Assembly (NCBI RefSeq): GCF_044891285.1
Contig: NZ_JAUIYO010000001.1
Location: 248,001 to 312,000, forward strand
Length of the DNA stretch: 64,000 nucleotides
From: Pseudobacillus lumedeiriae
GTDB taxonomy: Bacteria > Bacillota > Bacilli > Bacillales > Domibacillaceae
Reading direction: 5' to 3'
Part shown: positions 52,830 through 62,307 of the stretch, one piece after another
Position numbering within the stretch: the stretch's first letter is position 1
Layout of the letters: every line of letters begins with the position of its first letter
Translations under genes and position numbers: made by a program
Notes under the pieces: model-generated
The model's database searches: none
What the model was told of the DNA's origin: nothing
Seen by the model: the letters and a program-made list of their open reading frames with translations, nothing else

Positions 52830-53535
52830 GATCAATTGCCTCCTTAATCAACTGAAGCTCATGAAGCACAGCTTGTTTTTTTTCTAACGCTGCTTCTTGA
52901 TTTTCTGCTTTTGTTATATTCTTCAGCACCACTTCCAGCTGATCTGCTTCTCTTTGCCACTTTTTAAAAAACACATCACTTTTTTCAGCAAGCAGCATCG
53001 GGCCTGTAAGCAGCTCCAGCTCTTTTCTTGTGCTATAAGGCTTTTTTGGATTTCCTCTCTCAGCAGTTAAAATTTCATAGATCTTCCCGTCTTCTTCCAT
53101 AATTTCCTCATCAATTAATTCCCAGTCGTTCTCAATGAGCCACCTGCGAATATGATCTGCGCGCAGGTTTGGCTGTAAGATGAGCCGCTTGACGTCCGTA
53201 AGCTTATCTTTTCCTTGTTCTAAAATGGAGGCAATCAACGTACCGCCCATGCCGGCAATCGTCACACAATCGACCTCGCCAACAGCAATCACTTCAAGTC
53301 CATTTCCTTTTCGAACGGAGATTTTTTCTTCAAGACCGGCATTCTTTACTTGCTGCTCAGCAGCGCGTAACGGGCCTTCCGCCACTTCTCCGGCAATCGC
53401 TTTATAAGCCATCCCTTTTTTTATAGCGTAACAAGGCAAATAGGCATGATCTGAGCCTATATCCGCAAAGACAGCTTGAGGAGGTATTCGGGATGCAACA
53501 GCCATCAATCGATTAGATAATTGGTTAATATTCAT
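52807..53535 (-). CDS. trmK: tRNA (adenine22-N1)-methyltransferase TrmK
   Basis: 242 residues from ATG at 53533-53535; the open frame extends 27 codons further without a site. Rossmann-like SAM-binding motif FADIGSDHAYLP, then IAGMGGTLI, and a C-terminal coiled coil (about 180-240). Methylates A22 of certain tRNAs. It overlaps yqfO by 23 bases and they are a conserved pair. Confidence 0.94.
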   Translation of the reverse strand: MNINQLSNRLMAVASRIPPQAVFADIGSDHAYLPCYAIKKGMAYKAIAGEVAEGPLRAAEQQVKNAGLEEKISVRKGNGLEVIAVGEVDCVTIAGMGGTLIASILEQGKDKLTDVKRLILQPNLRADHIRRWLIENDWELIDEEIMEEDGKIYEILTAERGNPKKPYSTRKELELLTGPMLLAEKSDVFFKKWQREADQLEVVLKNITKAENQEAALEKKQAVLHELQLIKEAIDREERERT

Positions 53536-53591
53536 TCTGTCACCACTTTTAGTTTTATGTTCTATTTTCATTGTAAACGGAAAAGCTTCAT

Positions 53592-53627
53592 AAAAAAAGT
53601 TCCTTGCCCCGGGCAAAGAACTTTTTT
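53592..53627 (-). terminator. Terminator of cccA
   Basis: AAAAGTTCcTTGCCC / GGGCAAaGAACTTTT, three bases past the cccA stop, with T runs on both sides. Confidence 0.85.
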
Positions 53628-53630
53628 ATA

Positions 53631-53993
53631 TTATTTAATTTTACTTACCCAATCAGCCATTGCGTCAGCATTTTCAGCTGGAACAAGACCCGGAGGCATA
53701 GATCCTTTACCATTTAAAAGGACATCTTTAATTTCGTCTTTAGATACTTTCTCACCGATTCCCTTTAATGCAGGACCAGCTCCGCCTTCAAAGTTGCCGC
53801 CATGACAGCCTATGCAAGTCTGCTTGTAGAAGCCTTCTGGATCAAACGCTCCACCTTCTGCTTTTTCTTCCGTCTTTTCTCCGCCCTCTGCCATTTCTTT
53901 AGAATTGCTAAGTCCTTCTAAAGAAAGGAAGAAAATTAGGCCAAGACCAAACACAGCAATCAGTAAGTACGGAATAATTGGATTACGATTCAT
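53631..53993 (-). CDS. cccA: Membrane-bound cytochrome c550
   Basis: 120 residues as in B. subtilis CccA. One N-terminal membrane anchor (about 6-26), a Glu/Gly-rich flexible linker (31-48) and a small c-type domain with haem site CIGCH (Cys60, Cys63, His64) and axial Met99 (GSMPPG). Carries electrons to terminal oxidase on the outer face of the membrane. A conserved neighbour of sigA. Confidence 0.95.
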   Translation of the reverse strand: MNRNPIIPYLLIAVFGLGLIFFLSLEGLSNSKEMAEGGEKTEEKAEGGAFDPEGFYKQTCIGCHGGNFEGGAGPALKGIGEKVSKDEIKDVLLNGKGSMPPGLVPAENADAMADWVSKIK

Positions 53994-54156
53994 TTCTTAA
54001 CCCCCCTTATGTACACAAATAACAAATAGAAAGTACAAACACTTACCATTCTACTTTAAAATGAAGAAGACGAAAAGCCCTTAGTTAGAAGTTTTTACTC
54101 ATTTGTCGTAAATTAGACACATTTCCTCGTCTTTTTTTATTTTCCAATTTTTTTTA

Positions 54157-54690
54157 TTATATAACAATAAAAACAATGAGCAGTCCAACACCGAGCCATG
54201 CGGAAATAGTAAAGTAAATGTGCCGGAGTTTCCATCCTGCAAACCACCAGATTATACAATGAAAAAACAGTAAAAGATAAAGCGTATTTGCATTGCTTCC
54301 CCATATTTTTTCATGCCATTCTATCGTAAAAATTAAAAACAAAATTGCCGCTCCAACATACATCATGGGCAGAAAAAAACCTTTTTTAGAAAAGTAAATA
54401 GCGAAGCCTATCAATAAAACGACAAAAGCCGCCAAAATCGCCATTTGCAAAGGGAAAGACAATTCAGTAAAATATAGAACAAATAGAGAAATTAGCAGCA
54501 AAAAAAGAGAAGCAGCAGAACTTAGAAAAGTCAGACGCGACGCATTCGATTTTTTGACAGCGTTTTCCGGCACTCCTTCTCCTTGTGTATAAAGTGTGAG
54601 TAAATAATCGCAGTAGTGATTAGGCAGCATGTGATGATCTTTCCAAAAGTGGATTTCTTCAATGATTATATGTTTTTTTTCTTGCTTCAT
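54157..54690 (-). CDS. Unrecognised five-helix membrane protein
   Basis: 177 residues. A soluble N-terminal stretch (about 1-45: EEIHFWKDHHMLPNHYCDY, LLTLYTQGEG) is followed by five hydrophobic segments (about 52-72, 80-98, 104-122, 133-148, 155-176). The layout resembles DUF2157-type proteins, in which a short cytosolic helix pair precedes membrane helices, but I do not claim membership. Single-gene unit between sigA and cccA. A 90-base T-rich zone follows its stop. Confidence 0.65.
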   Translation of the reverse strand: MKQEKKHIIIEEIHFWKDHHMLPNHYCDYLLTLYTQGEGVPENAVKKSNASRLTFLSSAASLFLLLISLFVLYFTELSFPLQMAILAAFVVLLIGFAIYFSKKGFFLPMMYVGAAILFLIFTIEWHEKIWGSNANTLYLLLFFHCIIWWFAGWKLRHIYFTISAWLGVGLLIVFIVI

Positions 54691-54750
54691 CCATTGTCAC
54701 ATCCTGTCATACACATATTCGCGAAAAATGCTCAAATACCTGCTTTTTAT

Positions 54751-54786
54751 GTAAAAAAATAGTTTACTTCTTGTAGGAAGTAAACT
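54751..54786 (-). terminator. Terminator downstream of sigA
   Basis: Perfect ten-base arms AGTTTACTTC (54761-54770) and GAAGTAAACT (54777-54786), then ATTTTTTT on the minus strand. It lies about 200 bases past the sigA stop. Confidence 0.85.
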
Positions 54787-54984
54787 GAGATTGTGGACAA
54801 AGTCCCTCAGGCTGATTGACAGCATGTATCTTTCGAAGCACCGAGTCCTAGTAGCGGAATGCCTAAGAGCATCACAAGCACCACTAGACAGTCGGGCAGC
54901 GAAAAAAGCAAGCGTTAATCAACAGCCTGAACAAGATTTACACATTACTTGTTGGCATTACTAACCTGCTGGTTAAACATGGTC
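54787..54984 (-). other. About 200-base 3' region of sigA bounded by an inverted repeat
   Basis: No ORF. CAGGCTG (54808-54814) and CAGCCTG (54923-54929), extended by ATTGAC and GTTAATCAA-type flanks, bracket about 110 bases with several short pairings. Lies between the sigA stop and its terminator, so it would be a long 3' untranslated region or a separate small RNA. Confidence 0.4.
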
Positions 54985-56106
54985 CTATTCAAGGAAGTCT
55001 TTTAAACGTTTGCTGCGGCTTGGATGGCGAAGCTTACGCAAAGCTTTCGCTTCAATTTGACGAATCCGTTCCCGTGTAACACCAAATACTTTACCGACTT
55101 CTTCTAGTGTCCGGGTACGTCCATCATCTAGTCCGAAACGAAGGCGAAGTACGTTTTCTTCCCGGTCGGTTAATGTATCTAACACGTCCTCTAGCTGCTC
55201 TTTTAAGAGTTCGTATGCTGCGTGTTCAGATGGAGATGTCGCCTCCTGGTCTTCAATGAAATCGCCTAAATGGGAGTCATCTTCTTCCCCAATTGGCGTT
55301 TCAAGAGACACGGGTTCTTGAGCAATTTTTAAAATTTCCCGCACCTTTTCAGGCGTTAAATCCATTTCTTCTGCAATTTCTTCAGGAGATGGTTCACGGC
55401 CAAGATCTTGAAGAAGCTGCCTTTGTACACGAATCAGCTTATTAATGGTTTCTACCATATGAACCGGAATCCGGATCGTTCTTGCTTGATCGGCAATCGC
55501 TCGAGTAATAGCCTGACGAATCCACCATGTAGCATACGTACTGAATTTAAATCCTTTACGGTAATCAAACTTTTCTACTGCTTTAATTAATCCCATGTTC
55601 CCTTCTTGGATTAAGTCCAAAAAGAGCATGCCGCGGCCGACATAGCGTTTTGCTATGCTGACAACTAAACGCAGATTGGCCTCTGCAAGACGGCGTTTCG
55701 CCTCTTCATCGCCCTCTTCAATGCGAGTAGCAAGCGCAATCTCTTCTTCCGCAGATAGAAGGTCCACCCGGCCGATTTCTTTTAAGTACATGCGTACTGG
55801 ATCGTTAATTTTCACACCCGGCGGAACACTTAAATCGTTGAGGTCAAATTCTTCATTTTCTTTTTCGAGATCATGAATGTTCGGATCTTCATCGCCATCT
55901 TCTTCATTCGTTACATCTATTCCCTGCTCACCAAGATGCTCATAAAATTCGTCAATCTGGTCAGACTCCACTTCGAAGGAAGAAAGCTTATCTGCTACAT
56001 AGTCATAGGATAGCTTGCCCCTTTTTTTCCCTATCTCAATAATTTGCTCTTTTGCTCTTTCCAGCGTTACTTCGGTTTCTTTGGAACGTGTAGACTTTTC
56101 AGCCAT
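54985..56106 (-). CDS. sigA: Primary RNA polymerase sigma factor (sigma A)
   Basis: 373 residues from ATG at 56104-56106, behind GGAGGGGG; the open frame extends eight codons. Acidic region 1.1, region 2 with FSTYATWWIRQAITRAIADQ (-10 recognition), region 3, and region 4.2 LEEVGKVFGVTRERIRQIEA (-35 recognition). Directs housekeeping transcription. It is 45 bases downstream of dnaG in the macromolecular synthesis operon. Confidence 0.98.
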   Translation of the reverse strand: MAEKSTRSKETEVTLERAKEQIIEIGKKRGKLSYDYVADKLSSFEVESDQIDEFYEHLGEQGIDVTNEEDGDEDPNIHDLEKENEEFDLNDLSVPPGVKINDPVRMYLKEIGRVDLLSAEEEIALATRIEEGDEEAKRRLAEANLRLVVSIAKRYVGRGMLFLDLIQEGNMGLIKAVEKFDYRKGFKFSTYATWWIRQAITRAIADQARTIRIPVHMVETINKLIRVQRQLLQDLGREPSPEEIAEEMDLTPEKVREILKIAQEPVSLETPIGEEDDSHLGDFIEDQEATSPSEHAAYELLKEQLEDVLDTLTDREENVLRLRFGLDDGRTRTLEEVGKVFGVTRERIRQIEAKALRKLRHPSRSKRLKDFLE

Positions 56107-56151
56107 TCGTCGTCCCCCTCCTTCCAACATCCTTGCCTCATACTGCTTTTC

Positions 56152-57963
56152 TTATTTTTTCAACTCTTTTTTCAACCTTACAATTTCCATGGCAAGCTGA
56201 GCGGCAGCTTCGTAATTCTTTTCCTTTTCCGCTATCATCTGCCTTTGTTTTTTTTCTTTTATTTCCAGCACTTTTCTGTAATTAAATATTTCTTTTATAT
56301 AATCGTTCACTTCTTCATCATTTATAACTTCACTTACCATCATCATTTCTATATCTGAAACGAGGCGGCGCAGGTTGGCATTCGGGAGAAAACTAATAAA
56401 TGTACTCGAATCTGGTACATTGCCTCCTTCATAAAAGCCAAGTAAATACGTAAAAATAGCTTGGTGCTCGTCAAGATTAAACACTTCTCCATTAAGTAAT
56501 TCCCTTACCTTATAAACAATATCCACATCTTTCAACATGTGGGCAATTAATCTTCGCTCCGCTGTTTGAAAGGCAGGATAGAGCTTTTTAGGCGTTTGCA
56601 GCACTGTCACAGGCTGAAACGTACGCTCATTTGGAGTTTGTTTTTTTCTCGCTTCGAAAAATAGCTGTTTTTCTTGCTGCTTAAGTGCGTCAAGAGAAAG
56701 TGAAAAGCGTTCGGCCAGCTGCCGCAAGTAATAATCACGCTCGACGGCTTTTTTCAACTTAGAAATTTCCGTTACTACTTCCTCAATGTACTGCAGCTTT
56801 TGTCCTTCATCTTGGAGGTTCTTTCCTAGCTTGTAATATTCCATTTTAAAAGCAATCAGCGTCATGGCGGTACTAATGACATTATTGCGAAACTTATCGG
56901 CGCCATATTGTTTAATATAATCATCCGGATCCATTTTGTCTGGAATAAGAGCAACTTTAATGTCACAGCCGCTGTCGTGTAACAAGCCCGCTGCGCGGAA
57001 GGCAGCCTGTATACCCGCTGAGTCACCATCAAAACAAATAATCACCTGATCAGTCATTCGCCGGATCTGCTGAATATGAGCATCCGTTAAAGAAGTGCCC
57101 ATCGTAGCAATTCCATTTTCTACACCGGCCCCTGCTGCTGCAATCACATCTGCAAATCCCTCAAAGAGAATCGCACTATGCTGTTTGCGAATATCCGCTC
57201 TTGCCCGGTGGAGATTATACAAGAGACGGCTTTTATTAAAAATAGGCGTCTCTGGACTATTTAAATATTTAGGCTTTTCCTCATGAAGTGAGCGCCCAGA
57301 AAAAGCAACTACTTTTCCTTTATCATCATGCAGAGGAAACATAATTCGTCCACGAAAACGATCAAAATAGCTTCCATCCTCTTCTTTCCGAATAATTAAA
57401 CCTGCTTGTTCCATCTGCTCAGCAGTAAATCCCCGCTTTTGAAGGAATTTAGCCGTAAAATCCCAATTAGGAAGCGCCCAGCCAATTTGGAATGATTCTA
57501 GGCTCTCTTTGGAAAACCCCCGTTTTTCTAGATAGTCAAGCGCTTCTTGCCCTTCAGTCGTATTCATAAGCAAATGATGATAAAATTTTGCCAGCAGCTC
57601 ATGGGCTTCTAGTAGCTGACTATGCTCCTTTAGAAGGGGATCACTGCGCTGATCGCCGGCATTCGGGATGCTGACGGCAATTCCTGTACGTTCAGCAAGC
57701 TTTCCGACTGCTTCCTGGAAAGAGATATTTTCAATTTCCATTAAAAAAGAAAACACGTTTCCCCCGGCTCCACAGCCGAAACAATGATAAATTTGCTTGT
57801 CGGGTGCCACAGAGAAAGATGGAGAATTCTCTCCATGAAATGGACACAAACCGAAAAAGTTGCGTCCTTGCTTTTTCAATTGCACGTAGTCACTAATTAC
57901 TTCGGTAATGTCTAGCGACTGTTTAATCTGTTGAATCGTTTCTTCAGGAATCTTTCCTGCCAC
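56152..57963 (-). CDS. dnaG: DNA primase
   Basis: 603 residues from GTG at 57961-57963, equal to B. subtilis DnaG; the longer open frame to 58110 adds a non-homologous stretch. Zinc-binding Cys40, His43, Cys61, Cys64 (LCPFHGE, HCFGCGAGG), a Toprim core (FEGFADVIA, CFDGDSAG) and a C-terminal DnaB-binding helical domain. Makes RNA primers at the replication fork. GGTGA is the likely ribosome binding site. Confidence 0.96.
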   Translation of the reverse strand: MAGKIPEETIQQIKQSLDITEVISDYVQLKKQGRNFFGLCPFHGENSPSFSVAPDKQIYHCFGCGAGGNVFSFLMEIENISFQEAVGKLAERTGIAVSIPNAGDQRSDPLLKEHSQLLEAHELLAKFYHHLLMNTTEGQEALDYLEKRGFSKESLESFQIGWALPNWDFTAKFLQKRGFTAEQMEQAGLIIRKEEDGSYFDRFRGRIMFPLHDDKGKVVAFSGRSLHEEKPKYLNSPETPIFNKSRLLYNLHRARADIRKQHSAILFEGFADVIAAAGAGVENGIATMGTSLTDAHIQQIRRMTDQVIICFDGDSAGIQAAFRAAGLLHDSGCDIKVALIPDKMDPDDYIKQYGADKFRNNVISTAMTLIAFKMEYYKLGKNLQDEGQKLQYIEEVVTEISKLKKAVERDYYLRQLAERFSLSLDALKQQEKQLFFEARKKQTPNERTFQPVTVLQTPKKLYPAFQTAERRLIAHMLKDVDIVYKVRELLNGEVFNLDEHQAIFTYLLGFYEGGNVPDSSTFISFLPNANLRRLVSDIEMMMVSEVINDEEVNDYIKEIFNYRKVLEIKEKKQRQMIAEKEKNYEAAAQLAMEIVRLKKELKK

Positions 57964-58515
57964 GTGTACATCACCAGCTATACTATTGTTCGATACAAAA
58001 GCTGAATCTCCTTCAGTTTTTCTATCATTTGTCTTTCTTACATCTGTTTTTTCTACACGGACCCATCCACTTCTTCTCTGTAAGATTATTCTTGTTCTAT
58101 TTGCACCCAAGCCTACAATCGAAGGAAGTCGACAAATACTGCCATGTTTTTCTTTCTCTATGCATTATAATTCTACAATCTTGATTAGAATCCTTCTTTA
58201 ATACAAAATATCCTAAAAAAAAATCGAACAATGTGTGCTGTCGGAACAGTACGTGTCAAGGCAGCATACAATTAGTTTATTCCTTTATCCAAGGCGTTAA
58301 ACCTATTTTAGATACATTTTTATCACAATTTTTTATTATAGTATACTTTATTAGAAAAAACCATTAATATTTTCTAATAACGCAGAAAAAAGCTGCCCAA
58401 CAAGTGAAAAGCTCCGTTCTTCTCAGCCATATCTATACCCAACGGGATGCGCATAGATACGTATGCTTCGAATTTCTAACTGATGAAGGGGAGCTCAATC
58501 ACTTATGGGAAGCCT
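57964..58515. other. 552-base gap upstream of dnaG (yqxD-antE position) with an operator-like repeat
   Basis: TTATTAGAAAA (58348-58358) and TTTTCTAATAA (58370-58380) are a perfect 11-base inverted repeat. A minus-strand TATAAT (58335-58340) abuts it, so it overlaps the -35 region of a likely dnaG-sigA promoter. A TGCTG/CAGCA hairpin (about 58233-58262) with a following T9 on the minus strand could attenuate the long leader. No convincing ORF; yqxD and antE are absent. Confidence 0.5.
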
Positions 58516-59325
58516 CTATTTTCTCTTACGAAGCCTATTTAAAATGATATTGGCTGTTTCTTCTACGGCCTTATTTGTTACATCAATCACTTCACAGCCG
58601 ATACGTTTCATCATTTCTTCAGAATAAGAAATTTCCATCTTAATCCGTCCAAGGTCGGCATAGCTTGCACTATCATTCAAACCGAGCGAAATTAAGCGTT
58701 CCTTGCGAATTTGATTTAATTTTTCAGGGCTAATCTTTAAGCCGAAACACTTTTCCGGAGATAGGGCAAACAATTCTTCAGGAGGATCTACTTCTGGTAC
58801 GAGCGGGACGTTAGCCACCTTCAATCGCTTATGAGCAAGATATTGAGAAAGCGGCGTCTTTGACGTCCTTGAAACACCAATTAAAACGACATCCGCTTTT
58901 AATAACCCGCGTGGATCCCGGCCATCATCATATTTTACAGCAAATTCAATAGCCTCCACTTTCTTGAAATAATCATCATCCAGCTTTCTCACAAGTCCTG
59001 GTTCCATTAAAGGCGGACGTTTGTATAATGACTCAAGTTCCTCCATCAACGGACCAATCAAATCAAAAATGATAATATTTTCCTTTTGCGCTTGCTGCTT
59101 CATATAATTTCTAATTTCCGGCTTAACGAGTGTATAGACGATAATTCCCTGCTCAATTTTTGCTAAGTCGATCACTTCGTCAATGTTGGATATGTCTTCA
59201 ACATATGGAAACCGTTTAATCACAGCATGTGATCCATTAAACTGACTGACAGCTGCTTTCGTTACAAGCTCAGCTGTTTCACCTACTGAATCAGAAACAA
59301 TGTATATGATTGGATCATTCAGCAA
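58516..59325 (-). CDS. yqfL: Pyruvate phosphate dikinase regulatory protein family (PpsR/YqfL)
   Basis: 269 residues from TTG at 59323-59325, behind AAAGGAGG. DUF299 family: the P-loop-like GVSRTSKTPLS (about residue 150) is intact. Family members phosphorylate and dephosphorylate a Thr of PEP synthase or pyruvate phosphate dikinase; in B. subtilis YqfL modulates CcpN. It is 27 bases downstream of ccpN. Confidence 0.92.
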   Translation of the reverse strand: MLNDPIIYIVSDSVGETAELVTKAAVSQFNGSHAVIKRFPYVEDISNIDEVIDLAKIEQGIIVYTLVKPEIRNYMKQQAQKENIIIFDLIGPLMEELESLYKRPPLMEPGLVRKLDDDYFKKVEAIEFAVKYDDGRDPRGLLKADVVLIGVSRTSKTPLSQYLAHKRLKVANVPLVPEVDPPEELFALSPEKCFGLKISPEKLNQIRKERLISLGLNDSASYADLGRIKMEISYSEEMMKRIGCEVIDVTNKAVEETANIILNRLRKRK

Positions 59326-59352
59326 AAAATAGAACCTCCTTTCAAAACCGTA

Positions 59353-59985
59353 TCAGTCATCATCTGCCAGCGAGACAAACGCTTTAGCAATATTGGTTTT
59401 TGTAATACGGCCGATTACTTCGCAGCCTGCTTCCGTTTTCTTGACAACTGGAACTGCATCTATTTGCTTTTCAATTAAGTTATTAGCCACATCGATCAGC
59501 AAGTCATCTCTTTCACAAACAGTGATATTCGGCATTCTTGTCATAATAATATTGACTGGAATAGCACTTAGTTCCTGTTTTCCAATGCTTGCTCTAAGTA
59601 AATCTTTACGTGAAAGCACACCAGCTAAATGGCCGTTTTCATCTACGACGAATAGTGTGCCGACATCCTCTAAAAACATGGTGACAACGGCATCGTAGAC
59701 AGATACGTTTTCCCTTATGACAACCGGAACTGCCTGATAGTCTTTCACGTATATTTTCATTAAGTTTTCCGTGAGTAGCTGAGTGCCTGACTTACCTGTA
59801 TAAAAGTAGCCTACGCGAGGCCGTGCATCTAAAAAACCGGCCATCGTTAAAATGGCCAAATCTGGGCGTAATGTCGCTCTCGTCAAATTCAATCGTTCAG
59901 CAATACTCTCACCTGTAATCGGACCATTTTCTTTAACAATTTGCAAGATTTTTTCCTGACGATTATTCAGTTCGATCTCCCTCAC
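59353..59985 (-). CDS. ccpN: Gluconeogenesis repressor CcpN
   Basis: 210 residues from GTG at 59983-59985, which aligns with the family start (REIELNNRQEKILQ). N-terminal winged HTH (ITGESIAERLNLTRATLRPD) and two CBS domains (about 80-205: VGTLFVVDENGHLAGVLSRKDLL) that sense adenine nucleotides. Represses gapB and pckA on glycolytic carbon in B. subtilis. There is no separate ribosome binding site at normal distance: the GTG overlaps the stop of a 30-codon upstream ORF. Confidence 0.93.
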   Translation of the reverse strand: MREIELNNRQEKILQIVKENGPITGESIAERLNLTRATLRPDLAILTMAGFLDARPRVGYFYTGKSGTQLLTENLMKIYVKDYQAVPVVIRENVSVYDAVVTMFLEDVGTLFVVDENGHLAGVLSRKDLLRASIGKQELSAIPVNIIMTRMPNITVCERDDLLIDVANNLIEKQIDAVPVVKKTEAGCEVIGRITKTNIAKAFVSLADDD

Positions 59986-60074
59986 CACCTAATGCGCAAT
60001 AGCAGCACAAACGCCTGCATTGTCATGATAAAGCAATAAGAAATAAGATTTCCAAATACTTCATAACTAATCAT
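59982..60074 (-). CDS. Putative 30-residue membrane peptide translationally coupled to ccpN
   Basis: ATG at 60072-60074, stop TGA at 59982-59984, overlapping the ccpN GTG as GTGA. The peptide starts MISYEVFGNLISYCF and continues IMTMQAFVLLLRIRW: one hydrophobic helix with a basic end. An AGGCG seven bases before the ATG is a weak ribosome binding site. The 8-base inverted repeat CGCCTGCA/TGCAGGCG (60012-60019, 60076-60083) flanks most of it. Too short for statistics; the coupling to ccpN is the main support. Confidence 0.45.
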   Translation of the reverse strand: MISYEVFGNLISYCFIMTMQAFVLLLRIRW

Positions 60075-60234
60075 CTGCAGGCGCCTATACCTCAACCATT
60101 TAAAAGTGTTATACCATATAATAAATATTATATACTATTTAACTGGAATGGAAAGAACAGTTTCCATAAAGCTGCTGCATTTTGCGCTGGCATAGATCCA
60201 TCATCTGTTTAAATAAAGAGATTTCTACACCGCT

Positions 60235-62307
60235 TTACTTCACTAATATTTTATTAAAATCTGCAAACTCTAAAATAATTTCTGCTAGTTCTCTCATCTG
60301 ATTTAAGCGATTTTCTTTTACAGCTGCATCTTCTGCCATCACCATTGTGTGTTCGAAATATTGCTCAATTGGTCTCTTTAAGCTTTCTAGAAGAGCAAAT
60401 TGTCCCTCAGCTTCCCTCGTCTCTTGCAGCCCTTCTTGTACGCGAAGGAATTCCTTATACAGAACTTTCTCCTCTTCATTCATAAAACACTCTTCCTTAA
60501 TCGCTGCTCTTGTTTCTGCTTTTTTAGCGATGTTAGCGACACGGCTAAGTGCCTCTGCGGTTTCTTTAAATCCGGCATCTTCCTTATGTGCCATCAACAC
60601 AGCCGCTTTAGCAAACAGCGATGGTAAAGAACCTACTGCCCCTGCAAGCACAGCATCAATTAAATCATAGCGAATTTGTTGTTCTTGAAGGCTGTGTTTG
60701 ATACGAAGCTTAAAGAATGCTGTGAGCTCTTCTAAAAGCAATTCTGCCTCTTTTTCACCAATTCCATCCTCTTTCACAACAGCAATGGCTGTCTGTAAAA
60801 TCATTTCAAGCGAAAGATCCCATTTCTTTTCAGCTAAGATGAGGACAATTCCCGCTGCTTGTCTTCTTAAGGCATAAGGGTCTTGAGAGCCCGTCGGAAT
60901 AATGTTAACAGCAAAGCAAGATACGATCGTATCCAATTTATCGGCTAAGCTGACAACCGCTCCAGTAAACGTTTCTGGTGCTTCATCATCGGCATGACGC
61001 GGCTCATAATGTTCATTGACTGCCCGCGCAACTTCTTGATCCTCTCCCTTTTGCAGCGCATACTTCTCACCCATAATGCCCTGCAGTTCAGGAAATTCAT
61101 ACACCATTTGTGTCACAAGATCGAATTTACAAATCTCGGCTGCACGGTCGGCCTTTTTCTGTTTTTCTCTGTCTGCTCCCGCCATTTCGCTCAGCTTGGC
61201 TGACAGACGGCGAATCCGGCTTACTTTTTCAGCTAATGTGCCGATCTTTTCATGATACACAATCGCCTGTAGTTTATTTAAAAAGAAAGGAATGTCTCTG
61301 CTTTGATCTTCTTTATAGAAAAAGTCAGCATCTGCCAATCGTGCTCGTAACACTTTTTCGTTTCCGCGGGCGACTTTGTCGAGTGAGCGGCTGTCTCCAT
61401 TTCTAACCGTGACAAAGTAAGGAAGCAGTGTACCCTCTCCATCTTTCACCGGAAAGTAGCGCTGATGCTCTTTCATAGATGTAATGAGGACTTCTTCAGG
61501 CAACTCAAGGAAGTCTTGATTGAAGGCACCGTATAAAGCCGTTGGATATTCGACTAAATTATTTACTTCTTCAAGCAGCTCTTCATCCACTGGAATAATC
61601 CATGACTGATCTTCTTCCAGTTGAGACAGCTGCTGGCGGATCATTTCTTTTCGGTCAGCAGGATTCACAATCACGAATTGTCCTTTTAGCTGCTCTTCGT
61701 ATGCTGCTGGGGAGGCAATTGTGACTGTTTCGCCTAAGAAACGATGACCTTGTGTCGTCTGTCCTGTAGATACATTCGTAATTTCAAAAGGAATGACTTC
61801 TGATCCAAACAAAGCAACAAGCCATTTAATGGGCCGAATGTAACGAAGATCATTATCTGCCCAGCGCATATTTTTTCCGAAATGCAGACTAATAATAATC
61901 TCCCGCAGCTGCGGCAGCAGCTCCATTGTTGGCTTTCCTTTCACAAATTTATTTACATGAACGTACTCAACACCATTGATTTCTTTAAAATAAATGTCTT
62001 CAACAGACATTCCTTGTCCGCGCGTAAATCCAATAGCTGCTTTTGACCATGTACCATCTTCCTGCAAAGCAATCTTTTTGGCCGGACCTTTCGCTTCTTC
62101 TTCAATATCCTCTTGGGCTTCTGCTACCCCTTGAACGAGAACCGCTAAACGGCGCGGAGTGGAATAAAGCTTCAGTTCGTCATAAGACACTTTTTGCTCC
62201 TGTAAAAATGCTTCTACTTTGCTGCCGAGCTGATTCATTGACTCTGTTACAAAGCGGGCTGGCATTTCCTCCAAGCCAACTTCTAACAATACATCTTTTT
62301 TATTCAT
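60235..62307 (-). CDS. glyS: Glycyl-tRNA synthetase beta subunit
   Basis: 690 residues, full length. Begins DVLLEVGLEEMPARFV and contains the HD-like central part (LDTIVSCFAVNIIPTGSQDP) and a C-terminal anticodon-binding region. Forms the alpha2beta2 enzyme with GlyQ. It overlaps glyQ by eight bases. No terminator is obvious after the stop. Confidence 0.97.
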   Translation of the reverse strand: MNKKDVLLEVGLEEMPARFVTESMNQLGSKVEAFLQEQKVSYDELKLYSTPRRLAVLVQGVAEAQEDIEEEAKGPAKKIALQEDGTWSKAAIGFTRGQGMSVEDIYFKEINGVEYVHVNKFVKGKPTMELLPQLREIIISLHFGKNMRWADNDLRYIRPIKWLVALFGSEVIPFEITNVSTGQTTQGHRFLGETVTIASPAAYEEQLKGQFVIVNPADRKEMIRQQLSQLEEDQSWIIPVDEELLEEVNNLVEYPTALYGAFNQDFLELPEEVLITSMKEHQRYFPVKDGEGTLLPYFVTVRNGDSRSLDKVARGNEKVLRARLADADFFYKEDQSRDIPFFLNKLQAIVYHEKIGTLAEKVSRIRRLSAKLSEMAGADREKQKKADRAAEICKFDLVTQMVYEFPELQGIMGEKYALQKGEDQEVARAVNEHYEPRHADDEAPETFTGAVVSLADKLDTIVSCFAVNIIPTGSQDPYALRRQAAGIVLILAEKKWDLSLEMILQTAIAVVKEDGIGEKEAELLLEELTAFFKLRIKHSLQEQQIRYDLIDAVLAGAVGSLPSLFAKAAVLMAHKEDAGFKETAEALSRVANIAKKAETRAAIKEECFMNEEEKVLYKEFLRVQEGLQETREAEGQFALLESLKRPIEQYFEHTMVMAEDAAVKENRLNQMRELAEIILEFADFNKILVK

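Noticed and set aside
58365..58548. Plus-strand open frame of about 55 codons in the gap between dnaG and yqfL
   Set aside because: No ATG or ribosome binding site, its end runs antisense into yqfL, and an open frame of this length is not improbable by chance.
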